Assembly (NCBI RefSeq): GCF_024758505.1 | Contig: NZ_CP077970.1 | Span: forward strand, 7,130,001 to 7,194,000 | Reading direction: 5' to 3' | DNA length: 64,000 bases | DNA from: Bradyrhizobium arachidis | GTDB lineage: Bacteria; Pseudomonadota; Alphaproteobacteria; Rhizobiales; Xanthobacteraceae | Part shown: positions 36,176 through 49,260 of the stretch, piece after piece | Layout of the letters: every line of letters starts with the position of its first letter | Numbering within the stretch: the first letter of the stretch is position 1 | Position numbers and translations under genes: made by a program | Notes under the pieces: model-generated | Databases searched by the model: none | The model's input: the letters and a program-made list of their open reading frames with translations, nothing else | What the model was told of the DNA's origin: nothing

Positions 36176-36535
36176 TCAGGCGAACGGCACCCCATAATAG
36201 GCGTTCACCGCGCGCACCTTGGCGTCATCGCCCCAATTCCATTCGGCCTGCGCGCCATAGTGCGGCGCATTCTGCAATTCCTTCTCGGTGATGCCGGTGA
36301 CATAGCCGCCAAGCGCGGTGTCATACTTCAGGGATTGCCAGGGCAATGGATAGTGGTCGTTGCCGAGCCCGAGGAACCCGCCGAAACCCAGCACGGCGTA
36401 GGATACCCGGCCGCTCTTCTTGTCGATCATCACGCGCTCGATCGAACCGATCTTGTTCCGGTCGATGCCGTAGACCGAAGTTCCCTCGACCTTGTCACTG
36501 CCGATCAGCGCGCCCGTTTCGCTCTCATCCATCAT
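36176..36535 (-). CDS. PRC-barrel domain protein
   Basis: A 119-residue protein with a PRC-barrel domain (about 10-90: GALIGSDKVEGTSVYGIDRN, then KIGSIERVMIDKKSGRVSYA and GGFLGLGNDHYPLPWQSL). Such domains bind RNA or protein partners; stand-alone copies are common among alphaproteobacterial stress genes. The C-terminal part (NAPHYGAQAEWNWGDDAKVR) is typical of this Rhizobiales subgroup. Two adjacent ATGs (36535 and 36532) follow GAGGGAG; the first is used. A GGAAC-N17-GTT promoter lies 33 bp upstream. The 52-residue gene follows in the same operon. Confidence 0.9.
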   Translation of the reverse strand: MMDESETGALIGSDKVEGTSVYGIDRNKIGSIERVMIDKKSGRVSYAVLGFGGFLGLGNDHYPLPWQSLKYDTALGGYVTGITEKELQNAPHYGAQAEWNWGDDAKVRAVNAYYGVPFA

Positions 36536-36568
36536 CTCAAATCTCCCTCGCTTGCAATAGCTTGGACC

Positions 36569-36593
36569 AACCTTGGTGCGGTGCGATCGTTCC
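36569..36593 (-). promoter_or_regulatory. EcfG-type promoter candidate for PRC-barrel gene (GGAAC-N17-GTT)
   Basis: On the minus strand GGAAC (36593-36589) is followed after 17 nt by GTT (36571-36569), 33 bp before the ATG. The base before GTT is G instead of C. Confidence 0.6.
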
Positions 36594-36627
36594 GGCGCGG
36601 ATTGCCGCGTGCACGCTTGGCTGCTTT

Positions 36628-36652
36628 GGAACAACCGCAGAATGCGGCGGTT
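36628..36652 (+). promoter_or_regulatory. EcfG-type promoter candidate for 75-aa gene (GGAAC-N17-GTT)
   Basis: GGAAC at 36628-36632, 17-nt spacer, GTT at 36650-36652, 53 bp before the ATG at 36706. It is divergent from the PRC-barrel promoter 35 bp away. Confidence 0.6.
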
Positions 36653-36705
36653 CACCTCGATCACTCCGAGAGCAGTTTCAGGACGGGCCAGGAATGAGGT
36701 GAGCC

Positions 36706-36933
36706 ATGAGCGACTTCAGGGACATCCAGCATGGCGTCAACGATCCCGTCGACGGCGTCGACGTGAAGTGGCGCATCAACGCCAACCAGACGCCGCATGA
36801 GCGCGCGCAGCGTCACGCGGATGTACGCGCGATGCCGACGGCGCAGCCGGGCGAGCCGTTCCTGCCTGAGAGATTGCGGCGACCGCCGACCGATCCGCTC
36901 AACCCGCGCACCGGCCGCAATCCGACCGATTAG
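36706..36933 (+). CDS. Small hydrophilic hypothetical protein (75 aa)
   Basis: A 75-residue protein with ribosome-binding site GAGGTGAG before the ATG. It is hydrophilic and Pro/Arg-rich (MSDFRDIQHGVNDPVDGVDV, then NQTPHERAQRHADVRAMPTA, and a C-terminal PPTDPLNPRTGRNPTD). No domain, signal peptide or membrane segment is visible. The stress-type promoter upstream and its divergent arrangement with the PRC-barrel gene suggest a general-stress gene; function unknown. Confidence 0.75.
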   Translation: MSDFRDIQHGVNDPVDGVDVKWRINANQTPHERAQRHADVRAMPTAQPGEPFLPERLRRPPTDPLNPRTGRNPTD

Positions 36934-36950
36934 CGTAAGAGGCGCGAAAC

Positions 36951-36975
36951 GGAACATTCCTCCGCGCCGGGCTTT
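36951..36975 (+). promoter_or_regulatory. Weak EcfG-type promoter candidate for PAP2 operon
   Basis: GGAAC at 36951-36955 is followed after 16 nt by CTTT (36972-36975), one mismatch from CGTT, 39 bp before the PAP2 gene. Confidence 0.35.
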
Positions 36976-37014
36976 GCAAAACTGTCCCGGAGGAATGTTG
37001 GCCACTGAACCGCG

Positions 37015-37587
37015 ATGGCGCTCGTGACTGTCAAACCAACCCGAGTAGACGTCGCAGTCGCAGACGAGATTTCGGCCCATGTGAGCCCCGGCGTGGAGCA
37101 CGCGGCACAAACGCTCACCTGGGGCGCGGACGAGCACCTTCTTCTCGCAGTCTCGATCGCGGGTTGGCTCTATGCGCACAGCCGGCGGCCCCAGGCCAAA
37201 CCAATCGCCAACCATTTGCTGGCCGTATCGGTTGTCACCACCGTCCTCCCGCACATTCTCAAATCGGTGTTCGACCAGACCAGGCCTGACCGGCTAACGG
37301 TGCGGGGACACTTGCGAGGTATCCCGAGATCGGGACGAGCGCGCGATGCATTTCCCTCCGGCCACGCCACGCATATGGGCGCCCTCGCCTCCGCAGCCGG
37401 CATGCTGCCGTCCGGCCGGCGGCACCTCGCACGCGGCCTTGCGGTTGGATTGTCGCTGACCAGGATCGCACTGCTCGCACATTGGACCAGCGACGTGCTG
37501 GCCGGCTTTGCGCTCGGTGTCACCGTGGAACGATTGCTGCGTCCATTGACACTGAGGCGGCCACGCAGGGATCGAAGATTACAATGA
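37015..37587 (+). CDS. PAP2-superfamily phosphatase
   Basis: A 190-residue PAP2 phosphatase. The three family motifs are present: KSVFDQTRPDRL (motif 1, Lys and Arg-Pro), DAFPSGHATHMGALASA (motif 2, catalytic-support His) and LAHWTSDVLAGFALG (motif 3, nucleophile His and Asp). Hydrophobic segments around residues 40-75 and 115-165 suggest an inner-membrane lipid phosphatase, for example on undecaprenyl pyrophosphate or phosphatidic acid. The ATG at 37015 lacks a close ribosome-binding site. Its stop overlaps the ATG of the next gene (ATGA), so it heads a three-gene translationally coupled operon with two DUF3147-type membrane proteins. Confidence 0.9.
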   Translation: MALVTVKPTRVDVAVADEISAHVSPGVEHAAQTLTWGADEHLLLAVSIAGWLYAHSRRPQAKPIANHLLAVSVVTTVLPHILKSVFDQTRPDRLTVRGHLRGIPRSGRARDAFPSGHATHMGALASAAGMLPSGRRHLARGLAVGLSLTRIALLAHWTSDVLAGFALGVTVERLLRPLTLRRPRRDRRLQ

Positions 37588-37931
37588 CCGAGTATGTCAT
37601 CCGCTTCATTGCCGGCGGCCTTCTCGTATCCGCGTTTGCGACCTTGAGCGACATGCTTCGGCCCAAGAGCTTTGCCGGTCTGCTCGGCGCTGCGCCGTCG
37701 GTGGCACTGGCGACACTCGGCATTGCGATCGTCCAGCATGGTGCGCAATACGCCGCAGCCGAAAGCTGGACAATGATGTATGGCGCGGTCGCGCTGGCCT
37801 GCTACGGCCTCGTTGTCTGCCAGTTGCTGATGCGCAGCCGCATCAACGCGCTTCCGGCGACGACCGTTTCGCTTGCGGTGTGGCTCGTCATCGCCTTTGG
37901 CTTACTCACTGCCTTCGGAGGCGCGAACTGA
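37584..37931 (+). CDS. DUF3147-type membrane protein
   Basis: A 115-residue integral membrane protein with four hydrophobic segments (FIAGGLLVSAFATLSDML, then APSVALATLGIAIVQHG, MYGAVALACYGLVVCQLL and VSLAVWLVIAFGLLTAFG). The PKSFAGLLGAAPSVAL stretch is characteristic of the DUF3147 group, assigned from memory. The start overlaps the PAP2 stop and its own stop overlaps the next ATG (TGATG), indicating tight coupling. No biochemical function is known; it may form a complex with the next gene's related product. Confidence 0.82.
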   Translation: MTEYVIRFIAGGLLVSAFATLSDMLRPKSFAGLLGAAPSVALATLGIAIVQHGAQYAAAESWTMMYGAVALACYGLVVCQLLMRSRINALPATTVSLAVWLVIAFGLLTAFGGAN

Positions 37932-38413
37932 TGCTCATCAAGCTGTCGCTCTCCTCCCTCAAGGCCACCCACTGGCATGAATTTGCCGTTCGGTTTGTAC
38001 TCGGCGGGGCCGCGACCGTTCTGACAGGCATCATTGGCGCGCGCTTCGGGACGGCTGTCGGCGGGCTGTTCCTCGCCCTGCCCGCCATCTTCTGCGCCAG
38101 CGCGACGCTGGTCGAGCGGCATGAGCGGCGTGCCAAGCAGAAGAAGGGACTGCGTGGCGACAGGCGGGGTCAGCATGCTGCGGCACTGGATGCGGCGGGT
38201 GCCGGATTGGGAAGCGCAGGCCTCGTGGCGTTCGCGGCGCTGTTCTTCATCGTGGTCCCAACCAGCGTCCTCGGCGCATTCATCGTCGCGCTGATCGCCT
38301 GGGGCAGCGTGGCGGTGTCGATGTGGTGGTTGCGCCGAAATCTCCGCATCACGCATCACCGCAGCGCCGTCAAGCGCGCACCTTCAGCGCACGGTCACAG
38401 CCGCTTCTCGTAG
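37931..38413 (+). CDS. DUF3147-like membrane protein
   Basis: A 160-residue membrane protein related to the one before it. It has a hydrophobic N-terminal half (FAVRFVLGGAATVLTGIIGA, RFGTAVGGLFLALPAIFCAS), a cytoplasmic basic loop ERHERRAKQKKGLRGDRRG, and two further helices (GLVAFAALFFIVVPTSVLG, AFIVALIAWGSVAVSMWW). The TAVGGLFLALPAIF segment parallels the AGLLGAAPSVALAT segment of its neighbour, suggesting an internal duplication or heterodimer. It ends in a basic tail and overlaps the convergent 63-residue gene by 30 bp. Confidence 0.8.
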   Translation: MLIKLSLSSLKATHWHEFAVRFVLGGAATVLTGIIGARFGTAVGGLFLALPAIFCASATLVERHERRAKQKKGLRGDRRGQHAAALDAAGAGLGSAGLVAFAALFFIVVPTSVLGAFIVALIAWGSVAVSMWWLRRNLRITHHRSAVKRAPSAHGHSRFS

Positions 38414-38575
38414 CTTCAAGAAGTCATACATCTCGGCCGCGGTCTGAAGCTGCTCGATGCGGGCGACGATGCCGTCGCGCTTGTCGCGCGGCGCACGGGC
38501 AAGCTCGCGCTCGAGCCGAAGCCGTTGCGCTTCGAGGCGCTGTTCGAATGTGTGGGGTTCAGAGCGCCTACGCAT
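38384..38575 (-). CDS. Small helical hypothetical protein (63 aa)
   Basis: A 63-residue, charged, probably alpha-helical protein (MRRRSEPHTFEQRLEAQRLR, then LERELARAPRDKRDGIVARI, ending in MYDFLKLREAAVTVR). Heptad-like spacing of Leu/Ile suggests a short coiled coil. Its ATG overlaps the stop region of the upstream 49-residue gene, so the two form a tiny operon. Its 3' end overlaps the convergent DUF3147-like gene. I know no function, but the layout and codon use look genuine. Confidence 0.7.
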   Translation of the reverse strand: MRRRSEPHTFEQRLEAQRLRLERELARAPRDKRDGIVARIEQLQTAAEMYDFLKLREAAVTVR

Positions 38576-38717
38576 CTGCTGCCCTCGGCGGTTGCAGGCC
38601 CGGGCTGTTGGCCCAGCGGTCGAGCTGTTCGATGACTTGCTGGTGGCTTGGCCGCCGCGGCTCGGGCGCTTTCGGCTCCTCGGATAGCTTGCGGGGCAGT
38701 CGGACTTCTTCCGTCAT
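38568..38717 (-). CDS. Small hypothetical protein (49 aa)
   Basis: A 49-residue protein: MTEEVRLPRKLSEEPKAPEP, then RRPSHQQVIEQLDRWANSPG and a short Pro/Ala tail. The gene stops inside the start region of the 63-residue gene (8-bp overlap), consistent with coupled translation. An AGAGAGG stretch precedes the ATG. The QQVIEQLDRWANS part could form one helix. No family recognised. Confidence 0.65.
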   Translation of the reverse strand: MTEEVRLPRKLSEEPKAPEPRRPSHQQVIEQLDRWANSPGLQPPRAADA

Positions 38718-38839
38718 GGCCTCTCTCCATCCCCGCCTTGCTAGATGGAAGAATGCGCCGTTCTTAACGCTAGCGCAAGCGCTAAATCATTGATTTTACT
38801 TGATAATTTAACTCATTCAGTGACTCTATCGACTCCTGC

Positions 38840-38864
38840 GGAACTCTTCCCAAGTTGGTTTGTT
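38840..38864 (+). promoter_or_regulatory. EcfG-type promoter candidate for RHH gene
   Basis: GGAAC at 38840-38844, then 17 nt, then GTT at 38862-38864 (T before GTT). The ATG is 37 bp downstream. Confidence 0.55.
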
Positions 38865-38901
38865 GAGTAAACAACTCAACTTGCTAATTGTGTGTGATCT
38901 C

Positions 38902-39150
38902 ATGAATGATCTCCGCGCTGAGCGCCTTCAGGTCATGTTGTCACCTGAAGAGTTGGCCTTGATTGACGATTTCAGATTCAAGCACCGCATGCCGACACGG
39001 GCGGCGGCCGTCCGCGAACTGCTCAAGCTTGGACTTGCGAGCATCGGCCTCGACGCTTCTGCCGGAACCAAGTCGAGCGACTTTGGCGTGTTCGGTCGCG
39101 GACCCGACGGCCACATCCAGTCGGACGCAAACGGAAATTCCGAGGATTAA
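38902..39150 (+). CDS. Ribbon-helix-helix-like small protein
   Basis: An 82-residue protein whose first 50 residues fit a ribbon-helix-helix DNA-binding fold: a short strand RLQVMLSPEELALIDDFRFK, then MPTRAAAVRELLKLGLASIG, the pattern of MetJ/Arc-type antitoxins and regulators. The remaining 30 residues are polar and probably disordered (SAGTKSSDFGVFGRGPDGHI). No toxin gene is adjacent, so it is more likely a stand-alone regulator. The start at 38902 is preferred; an ATG at 38926 would cut into the strand. The EcfG-like promoter upstream suggests stress expression. Confidence 0.7.
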   Translation: MNDLRAERLQVMLSPEELALIDDFRFKHRMPTRAAAVRELLKLGLASIGLDASAGTKSSDFGVFGRGPDGHIQSDANGNSED

Positions 39151-39283
39151 CCGACGCCAAACGCAAACGGCCCCGGCACGGGGAGTGCCGAGACCGTCCT
39201 TGGAGATTGCGTCCAGCCCACCGGGGGAATGAAACTGGAAGCAGTTGGTTGACTCGTGGGGTGAGAATTCGTTCCTGCAGGAC

Positions 39284-39490
39284 TCACCCGGTCGGCGGCG
39301 TGCCGGAATCATCCGGCGTCATGCCCGAGCCGGGCGTCTTGCCGGCGTCGTTGAGCTTCGGATCCCGCGTCGCCTCGCGCGACGGTGACCCTTTCTGCTC
39401 CGCCTTGTGCACGGTTTGCGCGCGACGCTTGTCGCGCGGCTGATCCTCCGCGCGCTTGTCCTTGATGATGCCGTGGTCGGAATGCGCCAT
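39284..39490 (-). CDS. Small disordered hydrophilic protein (68 aa)
   Basis: A 68-residue, very hydrophilic protein (MAHSDHGIIKDKRAEDQPRD, then AEQKGSPSREATRDPKLNDA and a Gly/Thr/Pro-rich tail). No hydrophobic core is apparent, so it is probably intrinsically disordered, similar in type to the 52-residue protein at 35993. The ribosome-binding site GAGAGGAAA is well placed. A candidate EcfG promoter (GGAAC-N16-CGTA) lies 33 bp upstream. Function unknown. Confidence 0.7.
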   Translation of the reverse strand: MAHSDHGIIKDKRAEDQPRDKRRAQTVHKAEQKGSPSREATRDPKLNDAGKTPGSGMTPDDSGTPPTG

Positions 39491-39522
39491 GACGTTTCCT
39501 CTCGCTCTCTGTTCTAGGCGGC

Positions 39523-39547
39523 TACGCACCGGAAGGGCAAATGTTCC
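39523..39547 (-). promoter_or_regulatory. EcfG-like promoter candidate (GGAAC-N16-CGTA)
   Basis: On the minus strand GGAAC (39547-39543), 16 nt, then CGTA (39526-39523), one base off the CGTT consensus, 32 bp before the ATG of the 68-residue gene. Confidence 0.4.
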
Positions 39548-39589
39548 GGAGCGCACGGGTTCGAAGAGATCGCGTAAGGACGTCAGGCC

Positions 39590-39730
39590 CTAGATATGAC
39601 TCGAGAGGTGCGTCGCGTGTTGCGCAGGCGACGCAGCCAAATGAACCTGCCTGACCGTCGTCACCGTCGCGAACGCAACCGACACGCCGAAGGCCAAGAT
39701 GAGCGTTAAAAGAACCAGACGCGGAGCCAT
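39590..39730 (-). CDS. Very small membrane or exported protein (46 aa)
   Basis: A 46-residue protein with one hydrophobic N-terminal segment (MAPRLVLLTLILAFGVSVAF) followed by a short polar part containing three His residues (RQVHLAASPAQHATHLSSHI). The ribosome-binding site AGGAGGA at 6 nt is excellent, which is the main evidence that it is real. It could be a small single-pass membrane protein or a secreted peptide. No family recognised. Confidence 0.65.
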   Translation of the reverse strand: MAPRLVLLTLILAFGVSVAFATVTTVRQVHLAASPAQHATHLSSHI

Positions 39731-39850
39731 TGCAGTCCTCCTTCTGGAATCAAAAGACGTAACCGGCGACCTGCAGTTTCCGATCATTGCAAGTTGGTCG
39801 CGCCTGTTCCGTGAGCGGTCTCACACGAGGACTCACGAAACCGAGAGCGA

Positions 39851-40048
39851 CTAGGCGGCCGACCGCCTTTGCGGCTTGCGCGAGCCGACCGGCGGAATTT
39901 CGCCATCGAGCCAGTCCTGCTCCTCCGCAAGGGCCGTCCAAGCTTCCGCCATCCGCTGATAACGCTTGAAGGCCGGTTGGCCTTCGGCGCGCTCCGCGAG
40001 ATGCAGGCAGTTCTCGGCGTTATCCCTGAAAATGTCCGATTGCTTCAT
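39851..40048 (-). CDS. Small conserved-type hypothetical protein (65 aa)
   Basis: A 65-residue helical protein (MKQSDIFRDNAENCLHLAER, then PAFKRYQRMAEAWTALAEEQ, ending DWLDGEIPPVGSRKPQRRSA). The pattern NAENCL...A...P...RY..MA.AW..LA..Q..LDG is a frequently seen short Bradyrhizobiaceae family of unknown role; the same pattern appears in the 70-residue gene at 57629. The long in-frame extension upstream of 40048 lacks that similarity. A GGAAC-N17-CGTT candidate promoter lies about 94 bp upstream. Confidence 0.75.
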   Translation of the reverse strand: MKQSDIFRDNAENCLHLAERAEGQPAFKRYQRMAEAWTALAEEQDWLDGEIPPVGSRKPQRRSAA

Positions 40049-40141
40049 GGAGAAAAGGTGGGACGGAAAAACCCGATCCGCAACCATTCTTACGGGATCG
40101 TAACGTCGCAGCGGCCTCGCCCGAGACGGATGAAGGTGGTT

Positions 40142-40167
40142 AACGCGACAGGGGGCCTCCCGGTTCC
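40142..40167 (-). promoter_or_regulatory. EcfG-like promoter candidate (GGAAC-N17-CGTT)
   Basis: Minus-strand GGAAC (40167-40163) and CGTT (40145-40142) with a 17-nt spacer, upstream of the 65-residue gene (ATG at 40048). Confidence 0.5.
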
Positions 40168-40209
40168 CAGGCGAAACTTCATTCTTGGGCCGATTCTCCC
40201 GCGACACAT

Positions 40210-40234
40210 GGAACTTCCCCACCACGAACTCGTT
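40210..40234 (+). promoter_or_regulatory. EcfG promoter, perfect consensus, upstream of poly-HAMP kinase
   Basis: GGAAC (40210-40214), 16 nt, CGTT (40231-40234) is an exact match to the alphaproteobacterial general-stress consensus. It reads toward the kinase ATG, 131 bp downstream. Confidence 0.65.
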
Positions 40235-40365
40235 ATTTGCGCCGGGCTGAGCGCGGCGGGTTCCATTTCTTCGATACTCCCAGGTTACCGCTTGATCTGG
40301 GGTATCTCCGACGCTCTATTTGCAAATCTGCTTGCTGATTCAGCGGCATCTGCGGGGGGAATGAG

Positions 40366-46656
<6,291 letters not shown>

Positions 46657-46672
46657 GTGGGGTCCTTGTCTC

Positions 46673-48160
46673 ATGGACCATGAAAAGGTCAACATCCTCC
46701 TCGTAGACGATCAGCCCGCAAAGCTGCTCGCCTACGAGGTGATCCTGAAAGAGCTTGGCGAAAACCTGGTGATCGCGTCATCGGGCCGTGAGGCGCTCGA
46801 GATTCTCTTGAAGACCGAAATCGCTGTCATCCTCGTCGACGTCTGCATGCCGGAGCTCGACGGCTTCGAGCTGGCGGCCATGATCCGCGAGCACCCGCGC
46901 TTCCAGAAGATCGCGATGATCTTCATCTCGGCGATCCAGGTCAGCGATATCGACCGGCTGCGCGGCTATGAGATGGGCGCGGTCGACTACGTTCCGGTGC
47001 CGGTCGTGCCGGAAGTGCTGCGCGCCAAGATCAAGGTGTTCGCCGAACTCTACCGCAAGACCCGCGAGCTCGAGCGGCTGAACCAGGAGCTGGAGGACCG
47101 CGTGCGGGCTCGCACCGCGGAGCTGGAAAAGTCCACGGCAAAACTGCTCGAGAGCGAACAGCGGCGCAGCATGGCGATTGCGGCCGGGAAGATGGGATCC
47201 TGGGACTGGGACTGGATCAATGGCGACTGGATGTGGGACGAGGGCCAGTATCGCATCTTCGGCGTCGCGCCCGAGACCTTCAATGTCACCTCTGCCAACG
47301 TCCAGGCGCTGCTGCATCCCGACGACGTCGACCAGTTCCGCCTGGCGATCGCCGCGTTCAACAAGGGTGCCGACGCCTATGAAGCGGAATTCCGCATCAA
47401 CCGGCCTGACGGCGACGTGCGCTGGTGCGTCGGTACGGCGGCGGCGACGCTCGACGGCAACGGTCGCGTGGTGCGTGTGAGCGGCGTCACCGTCGACATT
47501 ACCGAGCGCAAGCGCGCGGAGGCGCGGCAAAACCTGCTCGCACGCGAGGTCGATCACCGCGCCAAGAACGCGCTGGCGTTGGCGCAGTCGATCGTCCGCC
47601 TCACCCGCGCCGACGACGTCAAGACCTATGTCGACGCCGTCGAAGGACGCATCAACGCGCTGGCGCGCGTACACACGATCCTCTCGCTGTCGAGCTGGCA
47701 GGGCGCCGAACTGCGCAAGCTGATCGATGAGGAATTGGCGCCCCACGCGCTCGGCGGACAGGTCCGACTGACCGGACCGGAGGTGCAGCTCGCGCCGGTT
47801 ACCGCGCAGACGCTGACGCTTGCGCTGCACGAACTCTTCACCAATTCGGCGAAATACGGCGCGCTGTCGACGCGGTCGGGTCGGCTATCCATCTCTTGGG
47901 AGGCGGACGACACGATGCTCGCGCTCACCTGGGACGAAGCCGGCGGTCCGCGGGTGAGGCCGCCGAAGGTGCGCGGATTCGGTACCAAGAGCCTGCTCGC
48001 CAGCGTCGAGTCTCAGCTCGGCGGCCAGGCCGCGTTCGATTGGCGCAGCGAAGGCCTGCTCTGCCGTCTCGAGGTTCCGCTGACGCGGAAGACGTCGCTG
48101 CTGACACCCGAGAAGTTCGAAGGCGTTGCGATCGGTGCGCTACAGCGCGCCTCAGGCTAA
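46673..48160 (+). CDS. Receiver-PAS-HWE histidine kinase
   Basis: A 495-residue cytoplasmic sensor kinase. The receiver domain (1-125) has Asp56 in ILVDVCMPELDG; a coiled coil follows (about 128-165), then a PAS/PAC domain (about 175-285; WDWINGDWMWDEGQYRIFGV, ending VTVDITERKRAEA). The HWE kinase core has His295 in EVDHRAKNALALAQSIV and the ATP-binding LALHELFTNSAKYGALS. HWE/HisKA2 kinases are the kinases that feed phosphate to PhyR in the alphaproteobacterial general stress response, so this one is a candidate for that role. It lies 16 bp after the poly-HAMP kinase and is surely cotranscribed, suggesting a phosphorelay between them. Confidence 0.93.
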   Translation: MDHEKVNILLVDDQPAKLLAYEVILKELGENLVIASSGREALEILLKTEIAVILVDVCMPELDGFELAAMIREHPRFQKIAMIFISAIQVSDIDRLRGYEMGAVDYVPVPVVPEVLRAKIKVFAELYRKTRELERLNQELEDRVRARTAELEKSTAKLLESEQRRSMAIAAGKMGSWDWDWINGDWMWDEGQYRIFGVAPETFNVTSANVQALLHPDDVDQFRLAIAAFNKGADAYEAEFRINRPDGDVRWCVGTAAATLDGNGRVVRVSGVTVDITERKRAEARQNLLAREVDHRAKNALALAQSIVRLTRADDVKTYVDAVEGRINALARVHTILSLSSWQGAELRKLIDEELAPHALGGQVRLTGPEVQLAPVTAQTLTLALHELFTNSAKYGALSTRSGRLSISWEADDTMLALTWDEAGGPRVRPPKVRGFGTKSLLASVESQLGGQAAFDWRSEGLLCRLEVPLTRKTSLLTPEKFEGVAIGALQRASG

Positions 48161-48257
48161 AGCGCGATGGCTTTGGATTGCCTGGTCATCGCGCGTGAGC
48201 TCTCGGTTTGCGCACGATCCTGTCGGAAAACCGCCACGCACTTTTCCGGATCATGCT

Positions 48258-48479
48258 CTAGCGTCGCGCGCGTACCCTCAGCTCTTGCATCGCTGGCGGC
48301 GCATCCGTGAGGCGCCCCTCCAGCCAGGCTTCGGTTTGCGCCAGCTCGCGCAACGCTCTCGCATAGCGGCGAGCCGCACGTCGCTCCGACCCGCGCGGCA
48401 GCGTGCGCGCCTTGCGCAGCATCTCGGCTGCGGCATTCCGATAGGCGAGCGATCGATAGAGATAGACGACCTGTCCCAT
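48258..48479 (-). CDS. Small basic helical hypothetical protein (73 aa)
   Basis: A 73-residue, Arg-rich helical protein (MGQVVYLYRSLAYRNAAAEM, then LPRGSERRAARRYARALREL and AQTEAWLEGRL). Repeated Ala/Arg/Leu suggests helices that could bind nucleic acid or acidic partners, but no domain is recognised. AGGAAAG lies a suitable distance before the ATG. A near-consensus EcfG promoter is 69 bp upstream. Confidence 0.68.
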   Translation of the reverse strand: MGQVVYLYRSLAYRNAAAEMLRKARTLPRGSERRAARRYARALRELAQTEAWLEGRLTDAPPAMQELRVRARR

Positions 48480-48547
48480 GATCAGGCTTTCCTATGGTTA
48501 TCGGCCTTGAGTATTTCAGCTCGCGCATGAACGTCGGATGAAGGCGC

Positions 48548-48572
48548 TACGCTATTGCATCTGAAAAGTTCC
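48548..48572 (-). promoter_or_regulatory. EcfG-like promoter candidate (GGAAC-N16-CGTA)
   Basis: Minus-strand GGAAC (48572-48568), 16 nt, CGTA (48551-48548), pointing to the 73-residue gene. It sits 10 bp from a perfect divergent site. Confidence 0.4.
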
Positions 48573-48581
48573 CGCACATTT

Positions 48582-48606
48582 GGAACCAGACACCGTGCCA
48601 AACGTT
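48582..48606 (+). promoter_or_regulatory. EcfG promoter, perfect consensus, upstream of small membrane protein
   Basis: GGAAC (48582-48586), 16 nt, CGTT (48603-48606), exact consensus, 26 bp before the ATG at 48633. Confidence 0.7.
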
Positions 48607-48632
48607 TTGAGACTTAATTTGGCGGTGACTCA

Positions 48633-48890
48633 ATGCGTACGAAGAAGTCATCCGGACTGGTCTCGACCGCAGGCGCGATCAAGCTGATTACACACGCGAT
48701 GATGGGGGCGGCATTGGGCCTCGTGTTCGGCCTTGCGCTGGTCCTGATCAATCCGCTCGTTGCCGCCCTTCTCCAACATGGCGGAAGTCCGGCGACCTTC
48801 GTCTTCGTCATTTCGCTGGTCACCACATTTGCGATCGGCGCCACGCTGACCGGCGCAGTGTTCATCCTCACTGAAGATAACGAGACCTAG
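48633..48890 (+). CDS. Small two-helix membrane protein (85 aa)
   Basis: An 85-residue inner-membrane protein. After a basic N-terminus (MRTKKSSG), helix 1 is about residues 22-45 (MMGAALGLVFGLALVLINPL) and helix 2 about 54-78 (FVFVISLVTTFAIGATLTGA). The C-terminus is acidic (LTEDNET). No family is recognised. A perfect EcfG-type promoter 26 bp upstream marks it as a probable general-stress gene. Confidence 0.8.
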   Translation: MRTKKSSGLVSTAGAIKLITHAMMGAALGLVFGLALVLINPLVAALLQHGGSPATFVFVISLVTTFAIGATLTGAVFILTEDNET

Positions 48891-48923
48891 AGCAATCGCG
48901 ACGCGCGCGCGGACGGCTGGTCC

Positions 48924-48949
48924 GGAACCGGGGCGCGCCAGCGGCTGTT
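48924..48949 (+). promoter_or_regulatory. EcfG-like promoter candidate (GGAAC-N17-TGTT)
   Basis: GGAAC (48924-48928) and TGTT (48946-48949) with a 17-nt spacer, 48 bp before the exported Ser/Thr-rich protein. One mismatch to CGTT and one base longer than ideal. Confidence 0.35.
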
Positions 48950-48997
48950 GTGCCCCCTGCGTCAATTCAACTCAGGGAGCCCTGCTCAGCCCTGCTT

Positions 48998-49240
48998 ATG
49001 AAGAAGACCCAGCTCGCGCTTGCCATGCTTGTGGCAAGCGGCCTCGCCGCCGCACCGTTCGCCGCCGAGGCAAGGTCGCACAAGAGGCATCAATCGTCGA
49101 CGACCTCGTCGCCATCCACGACGACGACCGGGGCCAGCATGAAGTCGAACAGCGCCAGCCCATCGAGCCAGGGTAATGCCGGCGCCGGCACCAACCAGGG
49201 CGGCAGCACGCCGGCGAACAACGGCACAAATTCGAAGTGA
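48998..49240 (+). CDS. Small exported Ser/Thr/Asn-rich protein (80 aa)
   Basis: An 80-residue protein with a signal peptide (MKKTQLALAMLVASGLAAAP, cleavage after FAAEA). The mature part is low complexity, Ser, Thr, Gly and Asn-rich (SSTTSSPSTTTTGASMKSNS, then NQGGSTPANNGTNSK). It would be flexible and periplasmic or surface-exposed. No family recognised. A rho-independent terminator follows 20 bp after the stop. Confidence 0.75.
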   Translation: MKKTQLALAMLVASGLAAAPFAAEARSHKRHQSSTTSSPSTTTTGASMKSNSASPSSQGNAGAGTNQGGSTPANNGTNSK

Positions 49241-49260
49241 GCGTTATCGTGCGAGAAAAG

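Larger units (their letters stand above)
40049..40365. other. Divergent intergenic region upstream of poly-HAMP kinase
   Basis: A 317-bp gap between the 65-residue gene (-) and the giant kinase gene (+). It holds two EcfG-like promoters pointing in opposite directions (40142-40167 and 40210-40234). The + strand leader between promoter and kinase ATG is about 130 nt with no coding frame that I can support. Confidence 0.6.
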
